Shown here: piece by piece, positions 54,349 through 62,538 of the stretch
Layout of the letters: every line of letters begins with the position of its first letter
Numbering within the stretch: position 1 is the first letter of the stretch
DNA from: UBA5951 sp009936885
Lineage (GTDB): Bacteria > Pseudomonadota > Alphaproteobacteria > Puniceispirillales > Puniceispirillaceae
Assembly (NCBI GenBank): GCA_937996625.1
Contig: CALKVA010000004.1
Coordinates: forward strand, 1-64,000
Direction: 5' to 3'
DNA: 64,000 nt
Notes under the pieces: model-generated
Database searches by the model: none
What the model saw: only the letters and a program-made list of their open reading frames with translations
What the model was told of the DNA's origin: nothing
Position numbers and translations under genes: made by a program

Positions 54349-55102
54349 TTTTTTGTGGCCTCTCCTGACGTATTGCGTTTAACTGCTTATCAAATAAAAT
54401 AGCACATCCGTGCTGCGCCAGCAGCCACATGTCGTCAAAACGGGATTTATCGAAAGGGGTATCTTCTGCTGTCGCCTGAAATTCGACGACTTGATTACTT
54501 GTTGTCATGACAAAATTTGCGTCTGCTTGTGCGGTACTATCTTCAGCATAATCCAGATCTAACACAGCTTGATTATTATGAATGCCACAAGAAATAGCAG
54601 CTACCTGTTCGATAAGAGGCGATGCCGTTATTTTTCCCTGAAGCAGAAGAGTTTCAATAGCAATCGCTAATGCAACCCAGCCGCCGGTAATGGCAGCGGT
54701 TCTAGTACCACCATCTGCTTGTAAAACATCGCAGTCAATGACGACTTGTCGTTCCCCTAACTTGGATAAGTCTGTTACTGCTCGAAGGGAGCGCCCAATA
54801 AGGCGCTGAATTTCAATAGTTCTGCCAGACTGTTTTCCTTTATGTGCTTCTCTATCCATTCTGCTATGGGTGGAGCGTGGAAGCATTCCATATTCTGCAG
54901 TAACCCAGCCGCGCATTTGCCCTCTAAGGAATGGGGGTACTCTCTCATCTATGCTAGCAGTGCATAAAACATGTGTATCACCAAATTCAACCAGACAGGA
55001 GCCTTCCGCATGTTTTGTAAAATGCGGTGTCAATTGAATAGCACGTAATTCGTTTAAGGCACGTCCAGAAGGTCTGGTAGTAAGGTCTAGAGACTGGTTC
55101 AT
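54329..55102 (-). CDS. rph: Ribonuclease PH
   Basis: Phosphorolytic 3'-5' exoribonuclease that trims tRNA 3' ends. The 257-residue protein has RPSGRALNELRAI at the start, the RNA-binding GWVTAEYGMLPRSTHSRMDRE near 65, and the phosphate-binding CDVLQADGGTRTAAITGGW near 124. EFQATAEDTPF is near 210. It is the first gene of an rph-rdgB-hemW operon and divergent from hrcA. Confidence 0.96.
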   Translation of the reverse strand: MNQSLDLTTRPSGRALNELRAIQLTPHFTKHAEGSCLVEFGDTHVLCTASIDERVPPFLRGQMRGWVTAEYGMLPRSTHSRMDREAHKGKQSGRTIEIQRLIGRSLRAVTDLSKLGERQVVIDCDVLQADGGTRTAAITGGWVALAIAIETLLLQGKITASPLIEQVAAISCGIHNNQAVLDLDYAEDSTAQADANFVMTTSNQVVEFQATAEDTPFDKSRFDDMWLLAQHGCAILFDKQLNAIRQERPQKNGAAVY

Positions 55103-55191
55103 ATTAGCTCTTATATTTTATTTTATCGGTTTTTCAAAATAGGGGTGATATGCTAATCAGGCAAGCTAAACTAAATAAATTAAGATAATGC

Positions 55192-55217
55192 CCTGTTTTA
55201 ATCACCTGTTTTAATCA
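55192..55217 (+). repeat. 13-base exact tandem repeat upstream of hrcA
   Basis: CCTGTTTTAATCA occurs twice without a gap in the rph-hrcA divergent region. It may lie within the promoter area of hrcA; a regulatory role is not shown. Confidence 0.85.
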
Positions 55218-55243
55218 TAGATTCCCTATATTAGGAATGGACG

Positions 55244-56302
55244 ATGAATAAATCAAATCACCTTGCCTTTTTAAATAACCGTTCTCATGCGATTTTTAAT
55301 CAGATTGTAACGAGTTATCTTGAAACTGGAACGGCTGTTGGCTCTGCTAAGATCTCACAAACTAGGGGCGGCGATTTCTCATCTGCTACTATTCGCTCTA
55401 TTATGGCTGAACTTGAAAATGCTGGTCTGTTATATCAACCCCATATATCAGCGGGTCGTATTCCAACACATGCAGGCTTGCGGCTTTTTGTAGATGGCCT
55501 TATGGAAATGAGAGGAGAGCTTACAAAAGAAGAACAGCTTTCCATTGATGATGCATCTCAATCGAGAGGCTTAAGCGTATCTCAGGTTTTAGATAATGCA
55601 ACACATGCATTATCTGGCTTGTCAAAATGCGCCTCTCTTGTTGTTTCCCCAACAGAAGAGTTAACGATAAATCACATAGAGTTTATAGAAATTGGCGGTC
55701 ATAAATTACTTGTTATATTAGTGTTTTCAAATGGTCATGTGGAAAATAGACTTATCTCAAAACCAGAATTAGTGCCGTCATCTGCGCTTCAAGAAGCTAC
55801 CAATTATATGAATCATTATTATCGGGGAAAATCTATCTTAGAAATAAATGCTGAAATACTTCAAGATTTAGACCATAACTCTAATGAAATTGATGCTTTG
55901 AGCTCGCAGCTAGTGGCTCGTGGTATTGCCGCATGGTCTGATGGCGAAGGGGGCAATGATGCGTCCCTTATATTACATGGTCAGTCCAATTTGCTGGCAG
56001 ATGTGAAAACTAAAAGTGATATAGATCAGCTTCGAAACCTCTTTGATGTGATTGAACTTAGAAAACAAATGCAGGAGCTTGTTGAAGAAGTAAGCTCGGC
56101 TCAGAGATTACAAATTTACATCGGATCTGAGCATCCCTTATTTGAGCAGACAGGCTGTTCTATGGTCTTATCTCCGTATCGCGATATTAAACATAATATT
56201 ATAGGCGCAATAGGGGTTATTGGGCCAAGACATATGAATTATGCTAAAATTATACCGATGGTTGATTATACGTCAGAGGCTATATCTCGTTTTCTAAAAT
56301 AG
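55244..56302 (+). CDS. hrcA: Heat-inducible transcription repressor HrcA
   Basis: Repressor that binds CIRCE elements and is kept active by GroEL. The 352-residue protein has an N-terminal winged helix (QIVTSYLETGTAVGSAKIS, then SSATIRSIMAELENAGLLYQPHISAGRIPTHAGLR near 43-80) and the C-terminal GAF-like domain with CSMVLSPYRDIKHNIIGAIGVIGPRHMNYAKIIPMVDYTS. No CIRCE element is visible in this region, so its targets, probably groESL, lie elsewhere. It precedes grpE, the common order. Confidence 0.95.
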   Translation: MNKSNHLAFLNNRSHAIFNQIVTSYLETGTAVGSAKISQTRGGDFSSATIRSIMAELENAGLLYQPHISAGRIPTHAGLRLFVDGLMEMRGELTKEEQLSIDDASQSRGLSVSQVLDNATHALSGLSKCASLVVSPTEELTINHIEFIEIGGHKLLVILVFSNGHVENRLISKPELVPSSALQEATNYMNHYYRGKSILEINAEILQDLDHNSNEIDALSSQLVARGIAAWSDGEGGNDASLILHGQSNLLADVKTKSDIDQLRNLFDVIELRKQMQELVEEVSSAQRLQIYIGSEHPLFEQTGCSMVLSPYRDIKHNIIGAIGVIGPRHMNYAKIIPMVDYTSEAISRFLK

Positions 56303-56307
56303 GAGAG

Positions 56308-56381
56308 ATTATAATGCTGAGGTGTTAAGAATTTTAATTTAATAAAAAACGCGTTTGCCCCTTGGCAAGCAGCATTATAAT
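56308..56381. repeat. Perfect 12-base inverted repeat between hrcA and grpE
   Basis: ATTATAATGCTG at 56308-56319 and its exact complement CAGCATTATAAT at 56370-56381 bracket 50 bases. The spacer holds a second small hairpin, TTGCC-CCTT-GGCAA. The right arm includes TATAAT, a possible -10 box for grpE. It starts six bases after the hrcA stop. It could be a hairpin limiting read-through, an operator, or a small mobile repeat. Confidence 0.7.
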
Positions 56382-56428
56382 TCCCAAATACCAATCAGTT
56401 GTTATCATGAAAAAAATTCGGGATTGAT

Positions 56429-57094
56429 ATGCCAGATAAAAAAACACCATCAGAAGAAGATATTTTACACGAACAAAACCCCTCTCCTGATAAGGAAGAA
56501 CAGTCAGTTGATTCTTCTTATTCTTCGGCAGAAAACAGCCCTAAAGCAGTAGCAGAAGAGCAGTTGGCTGATGAAGATATGGAGGAAGTAGCAGAATCTT
56601 CTGGTTCTGCAGATGAGATGAAGGATCAGCTTTTAAGAGCGCTTGCGGATGTTGAGAATATGAGACGCCGCAGTGAGCGAGATGTTGCACAAGCCAATAA
56701 GTATGGGCACCTGTCATTTGCCCGCGACTTGCTTTCTTGTTTTGATAATTTATCACAGGCGGTTTCTCTGGCGCCAGAAGATAAAAGCGGTTTTGACGAG
56801 AATTTAAAAAATATACTGGTTGGGGTAGAGATGATTGCAACTGAAATCGACACTATTTTGCAGCGTCACCACATCACCAAGATTAATCCGATTGGTGAGA
56901 AGTTTAACTATAATCATCATCAGGCAATGTTCGAAGTACCTAATAATGAGGTAGAGGTTGGAACAGTGGTTCAGGTGGCACAACCAGGATATTTGCTCCA
57001 TGACAGACTTATTCGCCCAGCGATGGTTGGCGTTTCAAAAAAAGTTAGCTCGACAGAAACAGATGATAGCAGTTCTGTTGATAAACAGGCATAA
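56429..57094 (+). CDS. grpE: Nucleotide exchange factor GrpE
   Basis: Releases ADP from DnaK. The 221-residue protein has an acidic, disordered first 60 residues, a long coiled coil through ADEMKDQLLRALADVENMRRR, and the C-terminal beta domain with NPIGEKFNYNHHQAMFEVPN and VVQVAQPGYLLHDRLIRPAMVGVSK. It lies between hrcA and dnaK, so three parts of the DnaK system adjoin. Starts at the only suitable ATG. Confidence 0.95.
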   Translation: MPDKKTPSEEDILHEQNPSPDKEEQSVDSSYSSAENSPKAVAEEQLADEDMEEVAESSGSADEMKDQLLRALADVENMRRRSERDVAQANKYGHLSFARDLLSCFDNLSQAVSLAPEDKSGFDENLKNILVGVEMIATEIDTILQRHHITKINPIGEKFNYNHHQAMFEVPNNEVEVGTVVQVAQPGYLLHDRLIRPAMVGVSKKVSSTETDDSSSVDKQA

Positions 57095-57128
57095 AAGTAA
57101 TTTTTGGGTTGTCTTTCAACTTGATGGC

Positions 57129-57156
57129 CTTGCATGTTGGCAAACAGCACTTATAT
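57129..57156 (+). promoter_or_regulatory. Candidate RpoH (sigma-32) promoter of dnaK
   Basis: CTTG at 57129-57132 and CTTATAT at 57150-57156 are separated by 17 bases, matching the alphaproteobacterial heat-shock consensus CTTG-N17/18-CYTATNT. The predicted start lies some 70 bases before the dnaK ATG. Confidence 0.65.
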
Positions 57157-57231
57157 GTGGATTAGTTGTGGATTTTTAATAAATAAATTATCCCTTGCCA
57201 TAAGAATTGATAGTTTTAAAGGAATAAAAAA

Positions 57232-59151
57232 ATGGGTCGCGTAATTGGAATTGATTTAGGAACGACAAACTCCTGCGTTGCTGTTATGGATGGTAAGGCA
57301 CCTAAAGTAATTGAAAATGCTGAAGGAAGCAGAACCACGCCATCGATGGTTGCCTTTCTCGAGGATGAGGAGCGGGTGGTTGGTCAAGCTGCAAAAAGAC
57401 AGGCTGTAACCAATCCTGAGAAAACAATCTTTGCTGTTAAACGGCTGATAGGTCGCCGGTCTGATGACGCAACAACGAAAAGTTTTGCAGGTCTGGTTCC
57501 GTTTAAAATAAAGCCAGCCAAAAATGGAGATGCATGGATTGATATTGACACCAAGGAGTTCTCTCCTTCTGAAATCTCTAGTTTTATTCTTCGTAAGCTT
57601 AAAGAAGATGCTGAGAGTTACCTTGGCGAGACAGTAGACCAAGCGGTTATTACAGTGCCTGCTTACTTTAATGATGCGCAAAGACAAGCAACAAAAGATG
57701 CTGGAAAAATTGCGGGACTTGAGGTTCTAAGAATTATTAACGAGCCTACAGCTGCTGCACTTGCTTATGGTTTAGATCAGCAAGAATCTGGAATTGTTGC
57801 TGTGTTTGATTTAGGGGGCGGTACGTTTGATGTGTCCATTCTGGAGATAGGTGACGGCGTCTTTGAGGTTAAGTCAACAAATGGTGACACCTTTCTTGGC
57901 GGCGAAGATTTCGACCAAGCCATCATTGATTTTCTGGCTGATGAGTTCAAAAAAGAGACAGGAATTAATCTACGAGATGATAGAATGGCATTGCAGCGTC
58001 TGAAAGAAGCTGCAGAAAAAGCAAAGATAGAATTGTCAAGTGCAGTTCAAACAGATGTCAATCTGCCATTTATAACAGCCGACCAGTCAGGCCCGAAGCA
58101 CTTAAACGTTAAGATTACTCGTGCCAAGCTTGAAGGCCTTGTTTCTAGCTTGGTTGAGAGGAGTCTTGAGCCGTGCCGAAAAGCACTAAAGGATGCTGGT
58201 CTTGCCGCTTCTGAAATTGACGAAGTGATTTTGGTTGGTGGTATGACAAGAATGCCTAAGATTGTTGAAACTGTGGAGAAATTCTTCGGTAAGGAGCCAC
58301 ATCGCGGTGTTAACCCAGATGAAGTTGTGGCATGTGGCGCTGCTATTCAGGCTGGCGTTTTAACAGGTGACGTTAAAGATGTACTTCTATTAGATGTCAC
58401 CCCTCTTTCTCTTGGAATTGAAACATTAGGCGGTGTGTTTACTAGACTAATTGACAGAAACACAACAATTCCGACCAAGAAAAGTCAGGTATTTTCTACC
58501 GCAGATGACAATCAGTCAGCTGTAACAATTTCGGTCTGTCAAGGTGAGCGCGAAATGGCAAGTGATAATAAGCCTCTTGGTCAGTTTAACCTCGAAGGTA
58601 TACCAGCCGCGCCAAGAGGGGTGCCTCAGATTGAGGTTACATTCGATATTGACGCTAATGGAATCGTTAAAGTCAGTGCCAAAGACAAAGCTACTGGAAA
58701 AGAGCAAGCTATTTCGATCAAAGCGTCTGGTGGATTAGAAGAAGATGAAATCGATAAAATGGTTAAAGATGCTGAAATATATGCTGAAGATGACAAAAAG
58801 CGAAGAGAGACCGTGGAAACACGCAATCAGGCAGAAGCATTAACCCATACAGCAGAAAAGACACTTTCTGAACTTGGTGATAACGCGGACGAAGGATTGC
58901 GATCTGAAGTACAAGCAGCGATAGCAGACGTTACCGCTGCCTTAGAAGGTGAAGATGACACACTGATTAAGGAAAAAACAGAGGCTCTTTCAGCCGTAAT
59001 GATGAAACTTGGCGAAGCAGCATATAGTGCTGAGGGCGGTGCAGAGCCTGCCTCAGACCAAGCTGCAGATGAGACATCTGACGAAGTAGTTGATGCTGAG
59101 TTTGAAGAAATTGACGATGAAGATGATGATGATATAAAGAAAGCTAATTAG
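57232..59151 (+). CDS. dnaK: Chaperone DnaK (Hsp70)
   Basis: ATP-driven chaperone. The 639-residue protein has IGIDLGTTNSCVAVMDG at the start, INEPTAAALAYGLD near 170, VFDLGGGTFDVSILE near 190 and VILVGGMTRMPKIVE near 335. The substrate-binding domain begins near 390 (DVTPLSLGIETLGGVFTRLI), and the tail ends in the acidic EEIDDEDDDD. An RpoH-like promoter lies upstream at 57129. dnaJ follows after 118 bases. Confidence 0.98.
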   Translation: MGRVIGIDLGTTNSCVAVMDGKAPKVIENAEGSRTTPSMVAFLEDEERVVGQAAKRQAVTNPEKTIFAVKRLIGRRSDDATTKSFAGLVPFKIKPAKNGDAWIDIDTKEFSPSEISSFILRKLKEDAESYLGETVDQAVITVPAYFNDAQRQATKDAGKIAGLEVLRIINEPTAAALAYGLDQQESGIVAVFDLGGGTFDVSILEIGDGVFEVKSTNGDTFLGGEDFDQAIIDFLADEFKKETGINLRDDRMALQRLKEAAEKAKIELSSAVQTDVNLPFITADQSGPKHLNVKITRAKLEGLVSSLVERSLEPCRKALKDAGLAASEIDEVILVGGMTRMPKIVETVEKFFGKEPHRGVNPDEVVACGAAIQAGVLTGDVKDVLLLDVTPLSLGIETLGGVFTRLIDRNTTIPTKKSQVFSTADDNQSAVTISVCQGEREMASDNKPLGQFNLEGIPAAPRGVPQIEVTFDIDANGIVKVSAKDKATGKEQAISIKASGGLEEDEIDKMVKDAEIYAEDDKKRRETVETRNQAEALTHTAEKTLSELGDNADEGLRSEVQAAIADVTAALEGEDDTLIKEKTEALSAVMMKLGEAAYSAEGGAEPASDQAADETSDEVVDAEFEEIDDEDDDDIKKAN

Positions 59152-59269
59152 CCTTTATTAGCTGAAGGCCATGCGCATTCTATCTTGTGTCGAGATATTA
59201 TGCACATGGCTGTTTTATTTTCAGACTTTTCACAAATGAAGTAAGTCTAACTAAAGTTGGTTAACCGAT

Positions 59270-60397
59270 ATGGCAAAGCGAGATATTTACGAAGTTCTAG
59301 GCATCAGCCGTGATTCAGATGAAAAAGATATAAAATCTGCGTATCGTAAATTGGCGATGCAAAACCATCCGGACAGAAATCCAGATGATGACGTGGCAGC
59401 AGAGCGCTTTCGTGAGGCCTCCGAAGCATATGAAATTTTAAAAGATCCCCAAAAAAGAGCAGCTTATGACAGGTTAGGACATGCGGCATTCGACCAGTCT
59501 AGCGGCGGGTTTGGGGGAGGCTTCTCCTCAGGTGGCGGCTTTGGCGGTGGCGGCTTCTCTGATATTTTTGATCAGATGTTCAGTGAATTTTCGGGAGGCT
59601 CAAATGAGGGAAGGCAGGGCAAAAAAGGGGCCGACCTTAGATATGATCTATCTGTGTCGTTGGAAGATGCCTTCACAGGTTGTAATCAGGATATACAAAT
59701 TACCGTATCTTCTACTTGTGATGATTGTACCGGAACAGGGGCTGCTAAGGGTAGTAAGCCTGTAACCTGTACGCAATGTGGCGGTCATGGAAAAGTGCGT
59801 GCGCAGCAAGGTTTTTTCACGATTGAGAGGACTTGTAGTGCGTGTCAGGGTGTAGGACAGACCATATCAAACCCATGTAAATCTTGCCGTGGACAAGGCA
59901 GAGTACAGAAAATTGAGACATTATCTGTAACAGTGCCTGCAGGTGTGGATACAGGTACTAGGATTCGTCTGTCAGGAAAAGGAGAGGCTGGATTAAGAGG
60001 GGCGCCATCAGGAGATTTATATATTTTCATTTCGGTTGACGAGCACCCAATTTTTCAACGCGATGCCGATACCCTATACGTAAAAGTTCCTCTTCCAATG
60101 GTTAAAGCTGCTCTTGGAGGCTCAATAGAGGTGCCGACATTAAGCGGAAAACTAACCAAACTTAAAATTGAAGCTGGCACTCAGTCAGGCCGAAAGTTCA
60201 GGATGCGTGGCAAAGGCATGCCTGGTCTTCGGGGTAATAGAACGGGGGATCAGATTGTTGAAATTCATGTGGAGACTCCAACGAAACTTACCCATGAGCA
60301 AAAACAATTACTAAAAAGTTTTGATGAAAAAGGCGATGTCTCTCCAGAGACGGATAGCTTTATGAAACTGGTTAAGCGCATATTTGGAAATAGCTAG
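59270..60397 (+). CDS. dnaJ: Chaperone DnaJ (Hsp40)
   Basis: Stimulates DnaK ATPase and delivers substrates. The 375-residue protein has the J domain with HPD at 33-35, a Gly/Phe-rich linker (GGFGGGFSSGGGFGGGG), and the zinc domain with four CxxCxGxG modules (CDDCTGTG, CTQCGGHG, CSACQGVG, CKSCRGQG). The C-terminal substrate domain follows. It directly follows dnaK, the usual pair. Confidence 0.97.
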   Translation: MAKRDIYEVLGISRDSDEKDIKSAYRKLAMQNHPDRNPDDDVAAERFREASEAYEILKDPQKRAAYDRLGHAAFDQSSGGFGGGFSSGGGFGGGGFSDIFDQMFSEFSGGSNEGRQGKKGADLRYDLSVSLEDAFTGCNQDIQITVSSTCDDCTGTGAAKGSKPVTCTQCGGHGKVRAQQGFFTIERTCSACQGVGQTISNPCKSCRGQGRVQKIETLSVTVPAGVDTGTRIRLSGKGEAGLRGAPSGDLYIFISVDEHPIFQRDADTLYVKVPLPMVKAALGGSIEVPTLSGKLTKLKIEAGTQSGRKFRMRGKGMPGLRGNRTGDQIVEIHVETPTKLTHEQKQLLKSFDEKGDVSPETDSFMKLVKRIFGNS

Positions 60398-60459
60398 CCC
60401 CCCTAGCCAGTAAGCTGTTTCCCTGCTAACACTTAAAAAAAACAACCGATAGGAAAAAG

Positions 60460-61281
60460 ATGTCTGCTCCAATCAAAGTTGCGCTTCCTGGTTTCGGGGG
60501 TCGCATGGGACAAATGATTGCTGGTCTTGTTCAAACTGAAAACCAGTTTACGATAACAGCGGCAACCGAAGCACCTCATTCCAATTTAATTGGTCACGAT
60601 GTTTCTGAGAGTTTGGGTATCAAAAAGACAGGTGTAGAAATATCCTCCTCTCCTGATATGTTGGGCATAAATAGTGATGTTATTATTGATTTCACACGCC
60701 CCGAAGCCACGATGGAACATTTAAGAATTGCTGTTAAGACGAATACATCAATGGTAATTGGTACAACAGGCTTAAACCAAGCGCAGGAAAAACAAATAGA
60801 AGAGGCAGGCAAACACATACCTATTATCTATTGTGCAAATACGTCAATAGGAGTGACGCTTTTACTACAGCAGGTAAAAAAAATTGCATCCATGTTAGAT
60901 GAAAGCTGGGATATCGAAATTCTTGAGACTCATCATAATCAAAAAGTTGACGCACCATCTGGAACTGCGCTGGCATTGGGTGCGGCAGCAGCTGAAGGCC
61001 GGTCTGTGTTACTAGGTGATGTTCGTGATAGCGGACGTGATGGATTGACGGGTGTACGAAAACAAGGTGATATCGGGTTTTCGGTTATTCGAGGCGGCGA
61101 TGTTGCTGGAGAGCATTCGGTTATATTCTTTGGCAAGGATGAACGCATTGAGCTAAGCCATAAGGCAAATGACAGGGTTATTTTTGCCAGAGGGGCATTA
61201 AAAGCGGCTCAATTTATTGTAGGTAAATTAGGCCAGCAAGGCTTAAACGGCTATTTTACAATGGATGATGTGTTAGGCTAG
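60460..61281 (+). CDS. dapB: 4-hydroxy-tetrahydrodipicolinate reductase
   Basis: Lysine and diaminopimelate synthesis. The 273-residue protein has the NAD(P) site KVALPGFGGRMGQMIAGLV near 6, VIGTTGLNQAQ near 101, the catalytic HHNQKVDAPSGTAL near 161 with the His-His and Lys, and GDIGFSVIRGGDVAGEHSV near 202. Its stop shares CTAG with the convergent DUF2244 gene. Gene order dnaJ-dapB is frequent in this class. Confidence 0.95.
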   Translation: MSAPIKVALPGFGGRMGQMIAGLVQTENQFTITAATEAPHSNLIGHDVSESLGIKKTGVEISSSPDMLGINSDVIIDFTRPEATMEHLRIAVKTNTSMVIGTTGLNQAQEKQIEEAGKHIPIIYCANTSIGVTLLLQQVKKIASMLDESWDIEILETHHNQKVDAPSGTALALGAAAAEGRSVLLGDVRDSGRDGLTGVRKQGDIGFSVIRGGDVAGEHSVIFFGKDERIELSHKANDRVIFARGALKAAQFIVGKLGQQGLNGYFTMDDVLG

Positions 61282-61793
61282 GCCGCACCGCGCATACGCT
61301 CAAAACTTTCATTTAAGGCATCTGCAAGAGAAGATTTTTCTTTTGGGGGCAGGAAAGAGCCAATTTCTAGCTGTTCTGAGTGATATTTAAGAATGAGCTT
61401 ATCTGACCTTCCCTCACCTTTTATACAGCTGGCTTTTATCCAAGGTGAAGGGATATTAAAATGGTGCTTATCCCCGCGCCAGCCTATTTTTTCAACAGCG
61501 GTTGCCTCTGGCGTTATGGAAATTTGCTCAAAATTTCTGCCTGCATTATAATTCATTCGAAAGACAAGCCAAACCAAACTTGTTTCGATACCTAAAAATC
61601 CAATAACAGGCCAAGCACCTAGAGAATAAAATAATAATGATAGGATAAATATTAATCCAATAAACCCCATCATAAAATATAAATATCCACGACTGCCAAG
61701 GGAGCGATATGGCCATAATGTAATTGTTATAATCTCTTGTTTGCTATCTGGCTTTTCATGATGCCAGTATGTTTTTTCAGGATTATGAACCAT
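61278..61793 (-). CDS. DUF2244 membrane protein
   Basis: A 171-residue protein with two adjacent hydrophobic spans (YLYFMMGFIGLIFILSLLFY and WPVIGFLGIETSLVWLVF, roughly residues 36-80) followed by a cytoplasmic domain with FNIPSPWIKASCI and LEIGSFLPPKEKSSLADALNESF. This is the DUF2244 pattern, common in alphaproteobacteria and usually beside nth. The function is unknown. It is divergent from nth with 60 bases between. Confidence 0.85.
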   Translation of the reverse strand: MVHNPEKTYWHHEKPDSKQEIITITLWPYRSLGSRGYLYFMMGFIGLIFILSLLFYSLGAWPVIGFLGIETSLVWLVFRMNYNAGRNFEQISITPEATAVEKIGWRGDKHHFNIPSPWIKASCIKGEGRSDKLILKYHSEQLEIGSFLPPKEKSSLADALNESFERMRGAA

Positions 61794-61853
61794 ATTTTTT
61801 GCTTTCTTATTATTGGCTCTATATATCTACCATGAAATCAGGAACTCTAAAAA

Positions 61854-62522
61854 ATGGCATCTAAAGCTTTATCTAAACCACGCAAAATGCCTTTGGCGGA
61901 TATAGAATATCTATTTCAAATATTATCAAAGGCAAACCCAAACCCAAAAACAGAACTAGAATTTCACAGTCCTTATACTCTTCTTGTTGCCGTTGTGTTA
62001 TCTGCTCAGGCAACAGATGTAAGTGTGAATAAAGCAACAAAAACGCTTTTTAAAACTGCATCTGCGCCAGAAGCAATGGTGACATTAGGCATTCCACAGA
62101 TTAAACAATATATCAAAAAAATTGGGTTATATAATACGAAGGCTGAAAATGTTTATAAACTGTCTCAGATACTGATTGATAAACATAATAGCGGCGTTCC
62201 AGAAGATAGAAAATCACTTGAGGCATTGCCAGGTGTGGGCCGTAAAACAGCTAATGTTGTCATGAATGAGGCGTTTGGGGTTCCAACAATTGCTGTTGAT
62301 ACACATATCTTAAGAGTTGGAAATCGAACAGGGCTTGCCCCTGGAAAAACCCCAGATGATGTGGAAAAAGAATTACTTCGACGTGTTCCAGAAAAATGGA
62401 AAAAAGGTGCTCATCATTGGTTAATCTTGCATGGTCGCTATATTTGTAAGGCTAGAAAACCAGAATGTGGTGCCTGTTCAATTTCGCATTTATGCCGCTT
62501 TAAAGATAAAATTCTTAGCTAA
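61854..62522 (+). CDS. nth: Endonuclease III
   Basis: Base-excision DNA glycosylase and AP lyase for oxidised pyrimidines. The 222-residue protein has the helix-hairpin-helix LPGVGRKTANVVMNEAFG with the catalytic lysine, VDTHILRVGNRTGL with the catalytic aspartate, and the C-terminal 4Fe-4S site C-x6-C-x2-C-x5-C (CKARKPECGACSISHLC). LSAQATDVSVNKAT is the N-terminal signature. It is read alone between two minus-strand genes. Confidence 0.96.
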   Translation: MASKALSKPRKMPLADIEYLFQILSKANPNPKTELEFHSPYTLLVAVVLSAQATDVSVNKATKTLFKTASAPEAMVTLGIPQIKQYIKKIGLYNTKAENVYKLSQILIDKHNSGVPEDRKSLEALPGVGRKTANVVMNEAFGVPTIAVDTHILRVGNRTGLAPGKTPDDVEKELLRRVPEKWKKGAHHWLILHGRYICKARKPECGACSISHLCRFKDKILS

Positions 62523-62538
62523 GAAGATATAAGCCTAT

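Noticed and set aside
55103..57231. CIRCE element for HrcA
   Set aside because: No copy or near copy of TTAGCACTC-N9-GAGTGCTAA is found around hrcA, grpE or dnaK.
60392..60406. Terminator after dnaJ (GCTAG-C5-CTAGC)
   Set aside because: A five-base stem without a following T-run is too weak.
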